33,450 nt of DNA from contig JAKEEX010000550.1 in assembly GCA_022616315.1 (NCBI GenBank), positions 1-33,450 of the forward strand, read 5' to 3'. The position numbers and the translations under genes are program-made. This DNA comes from Myxococcaceae bacterium (GTDB taxonomy: Bacteria; Myxococcota; Myxococcia; Myxococcales; Myxococcaceae). The notes under the pieces are model-generated. The model had not been told where the DNA came from, searched no databases, and worked only from the letters and a program-made list of their open reading frames with translations. This document shows positions 15,101 through 21,706 of the stretch, one piece after another. How positions within the stretch are numbered: the first letter of the stretch is position 1; the number at the start of each line of letters is the position of its first letter.

Positions 15101-15230
15101 GCAGATGCGCGAGCAGGTGAAGCAGATTCGCGAGCGCGTGCAGCGTGAGCTCGAGAGCGCGGAAATCGAGGACATCGACCTGGACGACGCCTTCGAGTAC
15201 GAGTTCGACGTGGACATCGACGTCGAGTGA
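12189..15230 (+). CDS. M56 (BlaR1-like) membrane metalloprotease fused to a long helical repeat/E-R-rich rod domain
   Basis: 1013 aa. Topology resembles BlaR1: membrane segments near 12-37, 47-66 and 172-197, then a cytoplasmic zinc protease domain with HELAH (271-275), the downstream Glu312 in REYACDDQVL, and a fourth membrane segment at about 380-398. Everything after residue 400 should be periplasmic. In BlaR1 this part is a penicillin-binding sensor, but no SxxK/SxN/KTG serine-transferase motifs are found here. Instead there is an acidic linker (about 405-505), degenerate helical repeats (about 505-770), a tract alternating H/K/D at 773-787, a very long E/R/A-rich helix with heptads (about 801-990), and an acidic end (EIEDIDLDDAFEYEFDVDID). 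The rod includes a 57-bp tandem repeat. Presumed role: on sensing an unknown envelope signal, trigger cleavage of the co-encoded repressor. The sensor part is unlike any domain I can name. Confidence 0.85.
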   Translation: MDTLLDFVSARGLSEVAGWLLVDASLRVTVLLAAVALVAFGLKRASATARHLIWCLGVCGALGLPLLGVLLPAWELAVLPSAEPRPVFHPTRDDAPMLLAPRPKEHHAPLRTGVLTVTRMPVGGDMRGESAVAVIVPAVGEQLVPMALHVNAAPVVPAAPVAVERPSRGAGPWAWALGAWLLGAVLVSLRLVLARVAVWHLGAQAEPVADGELLAHLQNTMRRLRVERPVRLLESDAVTLPLTWGVLHPTVLLPLDARTWTTERLDQVLLHELAHVKRLDALTQLLAQVACAFYWFHPLVWLAERRMRTLREYACDDQVLAAGTRASDYARELLEMVRTLGRGDLAHSATLAMARPSQVEDRLRAILDPARRRAALGRVRAALLGLVAFAFVVPLAALQPAQAQETPRAEQRRSRTLPRLSAEESERRQTDYRPEALEETGPKAREEEAGNEETQGGGWMADPVEEARKKAREQGVAVGTGTESGEEQGRDTGEPQERFGRGSDPEAAIALALKKARSDEELVAGLKLVLRESDLPREETRQAFLKAVERVRDPARRSGLLVQVLRECTITEDTGRTLLHVSRGVEDDGHLLKVLGMVHSIKETDVMYGPLMVDVLKTAEVLRAPPARAKALRQVLDEAPISVETGRSVLGLAAGLGDDVLARKVLTRMHEINERNLVRGPLANDYLEVTRRMGSETEKGRALAAFLEAEPHKREATLRALELAQSLGSVEARASVLNSAVSLRDGDPEVRRAVEALARSTPGGMSEVLVQADDHDHKHKHKDKDKDQHGRHWVSAQEWRSMSEEERERIRKESSEAWSSMSEEERERIREESREAARQAREAGREAARQARQEGREAAQRAREEAQRAREEAQRERERAHEEARRAREEAQRAREEAQREREEAQREAQRERVEAQREAEQEQAIAQRNSARDSQARERVEAERKRFEEAKQSLRAQAEKLRAEANKLAEQMREQVKQIRERVQRELESAEIEDIDLDDAFEYEFDVDIDVE
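14589..14702. repeat. 57-bp (19-residue) tandem repeat in the rod domain
   Basis: The units starting at 14589 and 14646 each encode SMSEEERERIR followed by (K/E)ES(S/R)EA. The first 33 bp are identical in both. This is a recent duplication inside the E/R-rich helix. Confidence 0.9.
14758..14948. repeat. Degenerate 21-bp repeats encoding heptads (AREEAQR type)
   Basis: Successive variants of GCGCGTGAGGAGGCGCAGCG encode A/E-R-E-E-A-Q-R heptads with Ala at regular spacing. The pattern is typical of a coiled coil or a single-alpha-helix (ER/K) domain, and of sequence prone to length change by slippage. Confidence 0.75.
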
Positions 15231-15313
15231 ACACCAGAAGGCGTCATGTGCGTGTGTCACGGCGCGCCGCGGCAATGACGGCAACGAGAGGCCTCTGCTA
15301 CGCATGAGAGGCC

Positions 15314-17320
15314 ATGCGCTCCACGCCGAGGTTCGCTCGCGTCGCGCCTCTCTGGTTCCTCGCCGCCTGCGCCGCGGTGCAGGTGCCGGGGGATGCGGAG
15401 CGTGAGGCGCCCGTCGAGGACACGCAGCGAAGGACCCTGTCCGGCGCCACGTTCGTCGTGCCCTCGGGCTGGTTCCTGACCGAGCACGGGGACCACTTCA
15501 CCCTCGAGGACCCTGAACGCGAGCTTCGCCTCACCCTGCTCGAGCTCCCCGGGCCCAGCGCCGAGGCTGCGGTCCGGGATGCGTGGCAGAAGGCTGAGCC
15601 CGGCTTCGCACGGCCGGTGCTTCAGTCCCTTCGCCCGCCTCCCCGCGACGGGTGGGACGAGCTGAGTCAGGTCAGCTACGAGACGGGCGCGCAGCAGGCT
15701 CGGCGGGTGCTCGCCCTGGCGCGCAGGGTTGGGGGCACCAACTACGTGGCGCTGCTCGACGGCACTTCTGCTGCGGTGGACCGTCGTGGCGCGCAGGTGA
15801 ACCAGGTGGTGCTCGGCTTCAAGCCACCGTCGCTCGGCGAGGAGTCCTTCGCCGGAAGGTCGCCACGCAGCCTCTCCCCCGAGCGGTTCGAGGCGCTGGG
15901 CGCATTCGTCGAGCAGACGCGAATGCAGGTGGGCATTCCGGGTGTGGCGCTCGCCGTGGTGCAGGACGGGCGCGTCGTCTACGCGCGAGGCTTCGGCGTG
16001 CGGGAGCAGGGAAGCAAAGAGCCCGTCACGACGGAGACGCTGTTCCTCATCGGCTCCACCACCAAGTCACTCACCACGCTGATGATGGCGCGGCTGGTGG
16101 ACCAGGGGAGGCTCGCCTGGGACACGCCCGTCACCCGGCTCCTGCCCACGTTCGCGCTCGCGGACGCGGAGGTGACGAGCGCGCTGACCCTGAAGGACAC
16201 CGTGTGCGCCTGCACCGGACTGCCGCGGCAGGACATGGAGATGCTCTTCGAGTTCGCGGGCGTCAGCGCGGAGCAGCGCATCGCCGAGCTCGGGGGCATG
16301 CGCCCCACCACGGGTGTGGGCGAGACGTTCCAGTACAGCAACCCCATGGTGTCCGCGGGCGGCTACATGGCGGCGCATGCGTACGCACCGGAGTTCCCGC
16401 TCGAGCAGGCGTATGACCGGGCCATGCGAGCACTCGTCTTCGACGCGCTCGGGATGAAGGCCACCACCTTCGACTTCGGCAAGGCGCTCCGCGGGAACCA
16501 CGCCAGCCCGCACGGTCAGCGCCTCACGCGTGAGTACAGCCCGGTGCCAGTCAGCGCGGAGGCGGCGCTCGTGCCCGTGCGCCCGGCGGGTGGGGCCTGG
16601 TCCAACGTGCGAGAGCTCTCGCGCTACGTCCTGCTCGAGCTCTCGGAGGGCCGGCTTCCCGGGGGCAAGCGGCTCGTCACGGCGGAGAATCTGCTCGAGC
16701 GGCGTCAGCCCCGCGTGAAGGCCTCGGACACGGTGAGCTACGGACTGGGTCTCTTCGCGGGAGACGACCACGGCGTGCGCGTCGTCGGGCACGGGGGAAA
16801 CACGCTCGGCTTCAGCTCGGACCTCTTCTTCCTCCCCGAGGCCGGCGTGGGCGCGGTGCTCCTCACCAACGTCCAGGGGGACAGCACCTTCCGCAACGCC
16901 GTGCGCCGCAAGCTCCTGGAGCTCCTCTACGACGGCAGGGACGTGGCGCGGGAGCAGCTGGAGTTCGCGCTCCTCGCCCAGCGTGAAGCGGCGGAGAAGC
17001 AGCTCTCACGCTTGAAGCCGGAGGCGGACGCGGCGTGGCTCGCGGGACTCGCGGGGAGCTACCGCCACCCGGGCCTCGGCCCCATCACGCTCGAGGTGGA
17101 AGGAGCGAGCGCGGTGGTGGATGCCGGCGAGTGGCGGAGCGCCGTGGGGGAGAAGGTGGAGCCGGACGGGACGCGCAAGCTCGTCCTCCTGGACGCCCCC
17201 ATGGCGGGACTGGAGCTGCTGCCCCGCCAGGAGGGAGGCCGCACCGTGCTCGCGCTCGAGCTGCCGCAGCAGCGCTACGTCTTCGAGCCGGAGAAGACGC
17301 GCGCCGCCGACTCACGGTGA
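15314..17320 (+). CDS. Lipoprotein serine hydrolase of the class C beta-lactamase/esterase family
   Basis: 668 aa. A lipoprotein signal ends in the lipobox LAAC19. Residues about 40-175 form an extra N-terminal domain (TFVVPSGWFLTEHGDHFTLED...) of unknown function. The serine hydrolase domain begins near LSPERFEALGAFVEQTRMQVGIPGVALAVVQDG. It has all three active-site motifs of the family: S248-TTK251, Y341-SN343 and H493-GG495. A C-terminal domain of about 150 residues follows (ending LPQQRYVFEPEK), typical of PBP-AmpH/esterase-like relatives. Such enzymes hydrolyse peptides, esters or D-amino-acid links, and few are resistance beta-lactamases. It lies 83 bp after the M56 gene in the same direction, so it may be the output of the BlaI/M56 switch. 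GAGAGG precedes the ATG. Confidence 0.85.
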   Translation: MRSTPRFARVAPLWFLAACAAVQVPGDAEREAPVEDTQRRTLSGATFVVPSGWFLTEHGDHFTLEDPERELRLTLLELPGPSAEAAVRDAWQKAEPGFARPVLQSLRPPPRDGWDELSQVSYETGAQQARRVLALARRVGGTNYVALLDGTSAAVDRRGAQVNQVVLGFKPPSLGEESFAGRSPRSLSPERFEALGAFVEQTRMQVGIPGVALAVVQDGRVVYARGFGVREQGSKEPVTTETLFLIGSTTKSLTTLMMARLVDQGRLAWDTPVTRLLPTFALADAEVTSALTLKDTVCACTGLPRQDMEMLFEFAGVSAEQRIAELGGMRPTTGVGETFQYSNPMVSAGGYMAAHAYAPEFPLEQAYDRAMRALVFDALGMKATTFDFGKALRGNHASPHGQRLTREYSPVPVSAEAALVPVRPAGGAWSNVRELSRYVLLELSEGRLPGGKRLVTAENLLERRQPRVKASDTVSYGLGLFAGDDHGVRVVGHGGNTLGFSSDLFFLPEAGVGAVLLTNVQGDSTFRNAVRRKLLELLYDGRDVAREQLEFALLAQREAAEKQLSRLKPEADAAWLAGLAGSYRHPGLGPITLEVEGASAVVDAGEWRSAVGEKVEPDGTRKLVLLDAPMAGLELLPRQEGGRTVLALELPQQRYVFEPEKTRAADSR

Positions 17321-17327
17321 CGGTCTC

Positions 17328-18275
17328 TCAGCTCTCCGCGCTGCCGCTGCTGCCGCGCTTGAACAGGCGAGCAATCATGGCGCCGATGGCCACCACGCCG
17401 ATGATGATGAACTTCTTGCCCGCGACGAGCAGGGCGATGAGGGCCTTGAAGAGACCCGCCTTGACCGCCAGCTTGCCCGCGACCAGGCCGCCGATGCCGT
17501 AGGCCGCCAGCCGGCCGGTGTCCGGGTCGAACTCCTCGTAGCGGTGGCCCGGCTGGAACTCCACGAAGGCGAGCACCTGCTTCATGTTCTCCTTCACCTG
17601 CGGGAGCGCGCCCATGTCCGCCACCGCGTTGAGCTCGAGCACGCCCTCCTTGCCCAGTGCGCGGATGTTGTAGTTGAGCGTGTGGGGGGACTCACCGAAG
17701 GCGAGCTCCTTGGCCCAGTAGAGCTTCTTGGTCGCGGTGTCGTAGTGCGGCGGCTCGGCCCAGCCCACGAGCTCGAGCGACTCGAAGCCGGCCTTCACCC
17801 GCTCCTCGCTCGCCTCCGCGGTGGACTCCTGCATCTCCTGGAGCAGCTCGGCGTAGTCGATGCTCGCCGCGTCCTCGTCGTCCACGTGGCCATCGTCCGC
17901 ATAGGTGATGACCACGCCCCAGCTCTCCTTCTCGGCGGGGTGCACGTCCGCGGGCACGAGCATGCCGAGCGTGCCGAGCGTGCCGCTGCCTTCCGGGTTG
18001 CCCCAGATCTTCGTCAGCACCAGCTCCGCCTGCTTCGGGTCGAGGTAGCCGAAGCTCTCGGGCACCGTCAGCTTCGCCATGCCGCCAGGGAGCACCACCT
18101 CGCCGCGCTGGAGCGCGAGCTCCGGAAGCGCAGCCTCCTCACCCTCCGCGGAAGCCACTCCGGGAGCGCCCTCGGCAGGCTCGGCCTCTGCGGGTGGCGC
18201 CGGGGGCACTGCAGGGGCCTGGGCCCAGGCGGACAGCGCGGACAGGGCCGCGGCGAGTGCCAGACTGCGCTTCAT
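17328..18275 (-). CDS. DUF2167 membrane protein
   Basis: 315 aa from the ATG at 18275 (GAGGAGAAC ribosome-binding site). The frame is open to 18857, but the upstream part overlaps the divergent glutaredoxin gene. A signal peptide (LALAAALSALSAWAQA) and a Pro/Ala/Glu-rich linker are followed by the DUF2167 core. Its characteristic features are LQRGEVVLPGGMAKLTVPESFGYLD, WGVVITYADDGHVDDEDA, DYAELLQEMQ, LVGWAEPPHYD, KLYWAKELAF and LNYNIRALGKEGVLELNAVA. Near the C-terminus two closely spaced hydrophobic segments (LVAGKLAVKAGLFKALIALL, FIIIGVVAIGAMIARLF) give a membrane anchor. Most of the protein faces the periplasm. Function is unknown for the whole family. It is convergent with the serine hydrolase gene, with seven bp between the stops. 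Confidence 0.88.
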   Translation of the reverse strand: MKRSLALAAALSALSAWAQAPAVPPAPPAEAEPAEGAPGVASAEGEEAALPELALQRGEVVLPGGMAKLTVPESFGYLDPKQAELVLTKIWGNPEGSGTLGTLGMLVPADVHPAEKESWGVVITYADDGHVDDEDAASIDYAELLQEMQESTAEASEERVKAGFESLELVGWAEPPHYDTATKKLYWAKELAFGESPHTLNYNIRALGKEGVLELNAVADMGALPQVKENMKQVLAFVEFQPGHRYEEFDPDTGRLAAYGIGGLVAGKLAVKAGLFKALIALLVAGKKFIIIGVVAIGAMIARLFKRGSSGSAES

Positions 18276-18443
18276 CGATGTTCTCCTCAGGTGGGGGCAA
18301 TGCGCTGCCCGGCGACATCCTAAGGGGACGAAGGAGCGAGCAGGGAATCGGGCTCTCGCCCACGCGCCTCCCGAGGGGCAACGCGCCGCGGCAGGGCTTC
18401 CGCTGGTGCCTACCTTTCCCCCCAAATCCGGAGAGCTGCCGCC
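18276..18443. promoter_or_regulatory. Divergent intergenic region (DUF2167 / glutaredoxin-like)
   Basis: 168 bp that must hold both promoters. I see no clear -35/-10 pair or dyad in it. Confidence 0.35.
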
Positions 18444-18728
18444 ATGACCACCATCGTCCTTTACACCCGGCGCGACCACCCCGAGTGCGCCCTGGCCCGG
18501 GAGCTCCTGTGGGCCAGGAGCCTCCACTTCGAGGAGGTGGACGTCGGTGATGAGCTGCGCTTCGCCGAGATGGTGGCGCGCACCGGAGGAGCGGGCGCGG
18601 TGCCGCAGCTCTTCATCGACGACTACCACATCAACGGCTGGCGCGAGCTCAAGCACCTGGAGGAGACAGGCGTGCTCGAGAACATGGTGAGCGACGTGGC
18701 CACCATGGTGGCGCAGCCGAGCAGCTAG
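18444..18728 (+). CDS. Glutaredoxin-like protein lacking the nucleophilic cysteine (HPEC in place of CPYC)
   Basis: 94 aa, the length of a small glutaredoxin. The fold signature is good: a beta strand VLYTRRD, the active-site turn, helix ALARELLWARSLHFEEVDVGD, then the cis-Pro element GAVPQLFIDDYHINGWRELKHLEETG, which corresponds to the TVPQIFI...HIGG glutathione-binding region. At the active site the usual C-P-Y-C is H12-P13-E14-C15, so the N-terminal nucleophilic Cys is replaced by His and only the second Cys remains. Classical disulfide reduction is therefore unlikely. A glutathione- or metal-binding role or a non-catalytic role is possible. The stop codon shares CTAG with the stop of the convergent acetyltransferase gene. 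Confidence 0.85.
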   Translation: MTTIVLYTRRDHPECALARELLWARSLHFEEVDVGDELRFAEMVARTGGAGAVPQLFIDDYHINGWRELKHLEETGVLENMVSDVATMVAQPSS

Positions 18729-19210
18729 GTGCCCAGGCGCAGGCGGTACACGTGCTCGCCATCGCTCAGGGCGCGCAGCTCCGTGAAGCCGACCTTCTCG
18801 TAGAGCCTGCGCGCGCGCTGGTTCTCCGCGTGGACGGTGAGCTGGAGCGCGCGGCATGAGGGGTGCTCTGCCTCGAGCTTCCGGGCGAGCGTCTCGAGTG
18901 CACGCCCTCCATAGCCCTGCCCCTGGTAGCGCCGGTCCACGAAGAAGTGGGAGAGCCAGTAGTTCTCTTCGCTCCCCGGCTCGTACGCGAGCACCAGGAA
19001 GCCCACCATGGCGATGCCGGCGTAGATGCCGAAGGGCACGACGGGAATGCCCGAGGGACGCACGTAGGCCTTGGCCAGCGCGATGGCGGCCGGCGGCTCC
19101 ACGTCCGCGACGAAGCGCTGCTGTGCGGGGTGCACTCCCAGGGCGAGCGCGTCCCGCCAGTTGGCGCGCGTCACCTCCTGGAGGGAGACCTCCAGTCGTG
19201 GATTGAGCAT
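18725..19210 (-). CDS. GNAT family N-acetyltransferase
   Basis: 161 aa from the ATG at 19210 (GGAGGGGGCAGTGAGG just upstream). The frame is open further upstream through low-complexity sequence that overlaps recF on the other strand. The acetyl-CoA-binding motif A is intact: LSHFFVDRRYQGQGYGGRALETLARKL (Q/R-x-x-G-x-G form). Motif B follows as LQLTVHAENQRARRLYEKVGFTEL. The N-terminal LEVSLQEVTRANWRDALALGVHPAQQRFVADVEPP matches spermidine/diamine acetyltransferase-like relatives of the SpeG/BltD group. The substrate is thus perhaps a polyamine or amino compound, but this is uncertain. Cytoplasmic, no partner gene evident. Confidence 0.88.
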   Translation of the reverse strand: MLNPRLEVSLQEVTRANWRDALALGVHPAQQRFVADVEPPAAIALAKAYVRPSGIPVVPFGIYAGIAMVGFLVLAYEPGSEENYWLSHFFVDRRYQGQGYGGRALETLARKLEAEHPSCRALQLTVHAENQRARRLYEKVGFTELRALSDGEHVYRLRLGT

Positions 19211-19493
19211 CCTCACTGCCCCCTCCCTACCACCGCCGCGCCATCGCGTGCGCGCGTCGCCCATCCACACAGGTAGGGCGCCACGCCCCGGTGTGGGAGC
19301 GCCCCGGGGGATGCCCACGTGGCTCACGCAGTGGACAGCCCCGCCTGCGCCGCGCCCGGCCTGCCCACCGTTGACGCACCACCCTCCGCCTGCTCTATGC
19401 CTCCCGCCCCCGGATCCGCTTCCGGTCCCGGTCCCGCCGCCGAACCCGTTCCCGGTCCCCCCTCCGCTCCCGCTCCTGCTCCCGGTCCACCGC
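19211..19493. promoter_or_regulatory. Divergent region upstream of recF
   Basis: 283 bp. The part next to the acetyltransferase holds its ribosome-binding site and presumably its promoter. The part next to recF (about 19400-19493) is almost purely C-rich on the plus strand, with recurring CCCGGTCC units and no purine-rich ribosome-binding site. The recF frame is open throughout, so a Pro-rich N-terminal extension cannot be excluded. Confidence 0.45.
19445..19471 (-). other. Candidate G-quadruplex motif on the recF template strand
   Basis: On the minus strand, four G-runs of at least three (19471-19469, 19462-19457, 19453-19451, 19447-19445) are separated by loops of 6, 3 and 3 nt, meeting the usual G3+N1-7 rule. 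Further GGG runs flank it (19483-19481, 19435-19433, 19429-19427). Confidence 0.5.
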
Positions 19494-20606
19494 GTGCGCC
19501 TCCTCTCCCTCCACGTCCAGCGCTTCCGCAACCTCACCGAGGTGTCGCTGGTGCCCGGGGCGCACGCCACCGTGGCGGTGGGGCAGAACGGGCAAGGGAA
19601 GACGAACCTCCTGGAGGCCATCTACCTCCTCGCCACGCTGAAGCCGCTGCGCGCGAGCCGCCTCTCGGAGCTGGTGCAGTTCGGCGCGCAGGGAGCGCGG
19701 GTGTCGGGGCGCTTCCTGCTGAAGGGGGCCGAGCGGGAGATTGCGGTGGAGCTCGCCGAGGGGACCCGCCAGGCCTTCGTGGACGGCAAGAAGGCCGCGA
19801 GCCTGGAGGACTACTTCGGGGGCGTGTCGGTGGTGGCCTTCACTCCGGACGACCTGGAGGTGGTGAAGGGCGCGCCGGAGGCACGGCGCCTCTTCCTCGA
19901 CAGGGCCGTCTTCAACCGCTTCCCCGCATACCTGCGCGAGACGCGCTCCTACGCCCGCGCCCTCAAGAGCCGCAACCGCCTGCTGAAGGAGCGCGCGCCG
20001 GAGGAGGTGCGCGAGGCCTTCGACGAGACGCTGGCCCGCGCGGGCGCGCGGCTGTGGGTCCGTCGCCGGGCCCTGGTGGACGAGGTGGCCCCGCGCGCGC
20101 AGAGGGCCTTCGCGTCCATTGGACGCACGCCCCTGCCACCCGGCTATGCCTACACGCCGGTGGGCCTGCCGAAGGGCCTCGACTTCGCCGTGGCGGAGGA
20201 GGCGGCCCTCGTGGAGGTGCTCGCCGCGGCGCTGCGGACCCGCGCCCCGCGCGACACCGAGCGCGGCTTCACCAGCGTGGGTCCGCACGCGGACGACCTC
20301 ACGCTGACGCTCGGCGAGCGCAGCGCCCGTGCATATGCGAGCCAGGGCCAGCAGCGTGCCCTGGTGCTCGGCTGGAAGATTGCGGAGATCGAGAACCTGG
20401 AGCTCGCCACCGGCGTGAAGCCGCTCCTGTTGCTGGACGACGTCTCCAGCGAGCTGGACCCGGAGCGCAACGCCTACCTGATGGAGTATGTCGCGGCCAG
20501 CGGCGCGCAGGTGTTCCTCACCACCACCGACGCGGGGCTGGTGGCCCGGGCCGCGGGTCCGGACACCCTCTGGCTCACCGTGCGCGGCGGAGCGGTGACG
20601 GATTGA
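19494..20606 (+). CDS. recF: DNA replication/repair protein RecF
   Basis: 370 aa from a GTG at 19494 (VRLLSLHVQRFRNLTEV), which matches where RecF proteins normally begin. RecF is an SMC-like ATPase that loads RecA at single-strand gaps with RecO and RecR. Walker A is G30-QNGQGK36-T37, the signature region is YASQGQQRALVLGWKIAEIE, and Walker B is LLLLDDVSSELD, followed by QVFLTTTDAGL. No ribosome-binding site precedes the GTG. The leader is C-rich and the open frame reaches back to 19071, so either the start is unusual or initiation is leader-dependent. The stop is 15 bp before the next gene. It lies about 8 kb from dnaN and 2.3 kb before gyrB, a loosened version of the common dnaN-recF-gyrB order. 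Confidence 0.95.
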   Translation: MRLLSLHVQRFRNLTEVSLVPGAHATVAVGQNGQGKTNLLEAIYLLATLKPLRASRLSELVQFGAQGARVSGRFLLKGAEREIAVELAEGTRQAFVDGKKAASLEDYFGGVSVVAFTPDDLEVVKGAPEARRLFLDRAVFNRFPAYLRETRSYARALKSRNRLLKERAPEEVREAFDETLARAGARLWVRRRALVDEVAPRAQRAFASIGRTPLPPGYAYTPVGLPKGLDFAVAEEAALVEVLAAALRTRAPRDTERGFTSVGPHADDLTLTLGERSARAYASQGQQRALVLGWKIAEIENLELATGVKPLLLLDDVSSELDPERNAYLMEYVAASGAQVFLTTTDAGLVARAAGPDTLWLTVRGGAVTD

Positions 20607-20621
20607 GGAAGCGGAGAGCCC

Positions 20622-21095
20622 ATGGCCGCGGAGCTGATGCGTACGCACTTCCACCCGTACGACGCGCGTGTGCCCCGTCTTCTCCTCGCGGTGGTGGCCG
20701 CGGGGTGTCTCGGGCTCGTCGCGTGGGCGGTGCGCAATGCGCTGACCGGGGTGGAGCCCTACGCGTGGGCACGCGCTGGTGTCGCGGCGCTCCTGTGGAC
20801 GAGCCTCGTCGTGTCCCTGCTCCGTCTGCGTCCCCGCGACGGCTTCGGTGTGCTGCTCACCTCGCCGGGCGTCGTCCTCTCGCGTCCGCTGTATGGGGGC
20901 CCCATCGAGCTGGCCTGGCGACAGGTGCAGCGGCTCAGTCGCGAGGGTCGGAGGCGTGACAGGTTGGTGCTGGTGCTGCAGGAGGGGATGGGGCGCGTGG
21001 TCATCCCCCGCCTCCTCTTCCCCTCGCGGGAGGCCTTCGAGGCGCTGGCGCAGGACCTCGAGTCGCACCTTCCCCGCGGCCCGTTCGATGCCTGA
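20622..21095 (+). CDS. Small membrane protein with two N-terminal TM helices and a PH-like C-terminal domain
   Basis: 157 aa. Two hydrophobic helices lie at about 20-40 (LLLAVVAAGCLGLVAWAV) and 48-66 (AWARAGVAALLWTSLVVSLL). The cytoplasmic part reads LLTSPGVVLSRPLYGGPIELAWRQVQRLSREGRRRDRLVLVLQEG. That is the strand pattern of bacterial PH-like domains, with the typical 'I.W..V......' element. I cannot name a characterised family. The ATG follows recF by 15 bp with a GCGGAGAG ribosome-binding site, so it is probably co-transcribed with recF. Function unknown. Confidence 0.75.
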   Translation: MAAELMRTHFHPYDARVPRLLLAVVAAGCLGLVAWAVRNALTGVEPYAWARAGVAALLWTSLVVSLLRLRPRDGFGVLLTSPGVVLSRPLYGGPIELAWRQVQRLSREGRRRDRLVLVLQEGMGRVVIPRLLFPSREAFEALAQDLESHLPRGPFDA

Positions 21096-21217
21096 CGGAC
21101 GCGCACGAGGTCGACGCTGACGCGGGAATGTGACACCCGGCTCCCCCGCTCCCGCGTGACAGCCGACGCGTGAGACACGACACTGGGTGCCGCACGTTGA
21201 CCGGAGGGAGGCGCGCC

Positions 21218-21589
21218 ATGGCCAAGAGGCGGAGCGAGCTGGAGACGGGCTGGACGTTCCTGACCAACCACGCGCACGTGCTCCTGTGCATCGCCCGTGA
21301 GCCGGACCTCCGCATGCGGGACCTCTCCGAGCAGGTGGGCATCACGGAGCGCGCGGTGCAGCGAATCGTCGCGGAGCTCGAGGAGGGCGGCTACCTCAAG
21401 CGCACGCGCGATGGGCGCCGCAACCACTACCAGGTGCGCGGGGAGCTCCCGCTGCGCCACCCGGTGGAGGCCCACCGGCGCGTCTCCGCGCTCATCGCCA
21501 TGGTGTACGGCGGGGACGCGTTCGCACCGCCTTCCCGCACCGCGGAGAAGGCCACGTCCACGAGGCGCAGGAGCCGCTCCGCGGCGTGA
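21218..21589 (+). CDS. Winged helix-turn-helix regulator (MarR/ArsR-like)
   Basis: 123 aa from the ATG at 21218, preceded by GGAGGGAG. The frame is open back to 21170 without a better start. The helix-turn-helix reads [63 protein letters not shown] (in part), including the wing ([11 protein letters not shown]). The C-terminal part is short ([18 protein letters not shown]) and ends in a basic tail [10 protein letters not shown] that could contact DNA. It has no ligand-binding domain, so it probably reads its signal through a partner or controls constitutively. It lies in the same direction as, and 117 bp before, the flavin reductase gene, which is a candidate target. Confidence 0.82.
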   Translation: MAKRRSELETGWTFLTNHAHVLLCIAREPDLRMRDLSEQVGITERAVQRIVAELEEGGYLKRTRDGRRNHYQVRGELPLRHPVEAHRRVSALIAMVYGGDAFAPPSRTAEKATSTRRRSRSAA

Positions 21590-21706
21590 GAGGCACGCGG
21601 TGACAGCACCTCACCCCGGTGCACTTCCGCGCCCAACCACCCATCCCTAACTTCCCCCCCGCCGAGTGCACGCGGGGGCGCCTGCCCTGCGGGGAGGGGG
21701 AGGGGC

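Noticed and set aside
13866-15305. Long leucine-rich antisense frame opposite the rod domain
   Set aside because: The Leu-rich pattern is the complement of repeated GAG/CGC codons. The sense frame continues naturally from the M56 domain.
15314-17320. Antibiotic-resistance beta-lactamase
   Set aside because: The SxxK/YxN/HxG set and the additional N- and C-terminal domains fit the broad esterase/peptidase side of the class C family. Proximity to BlaI alone does not prove lactamase activity.
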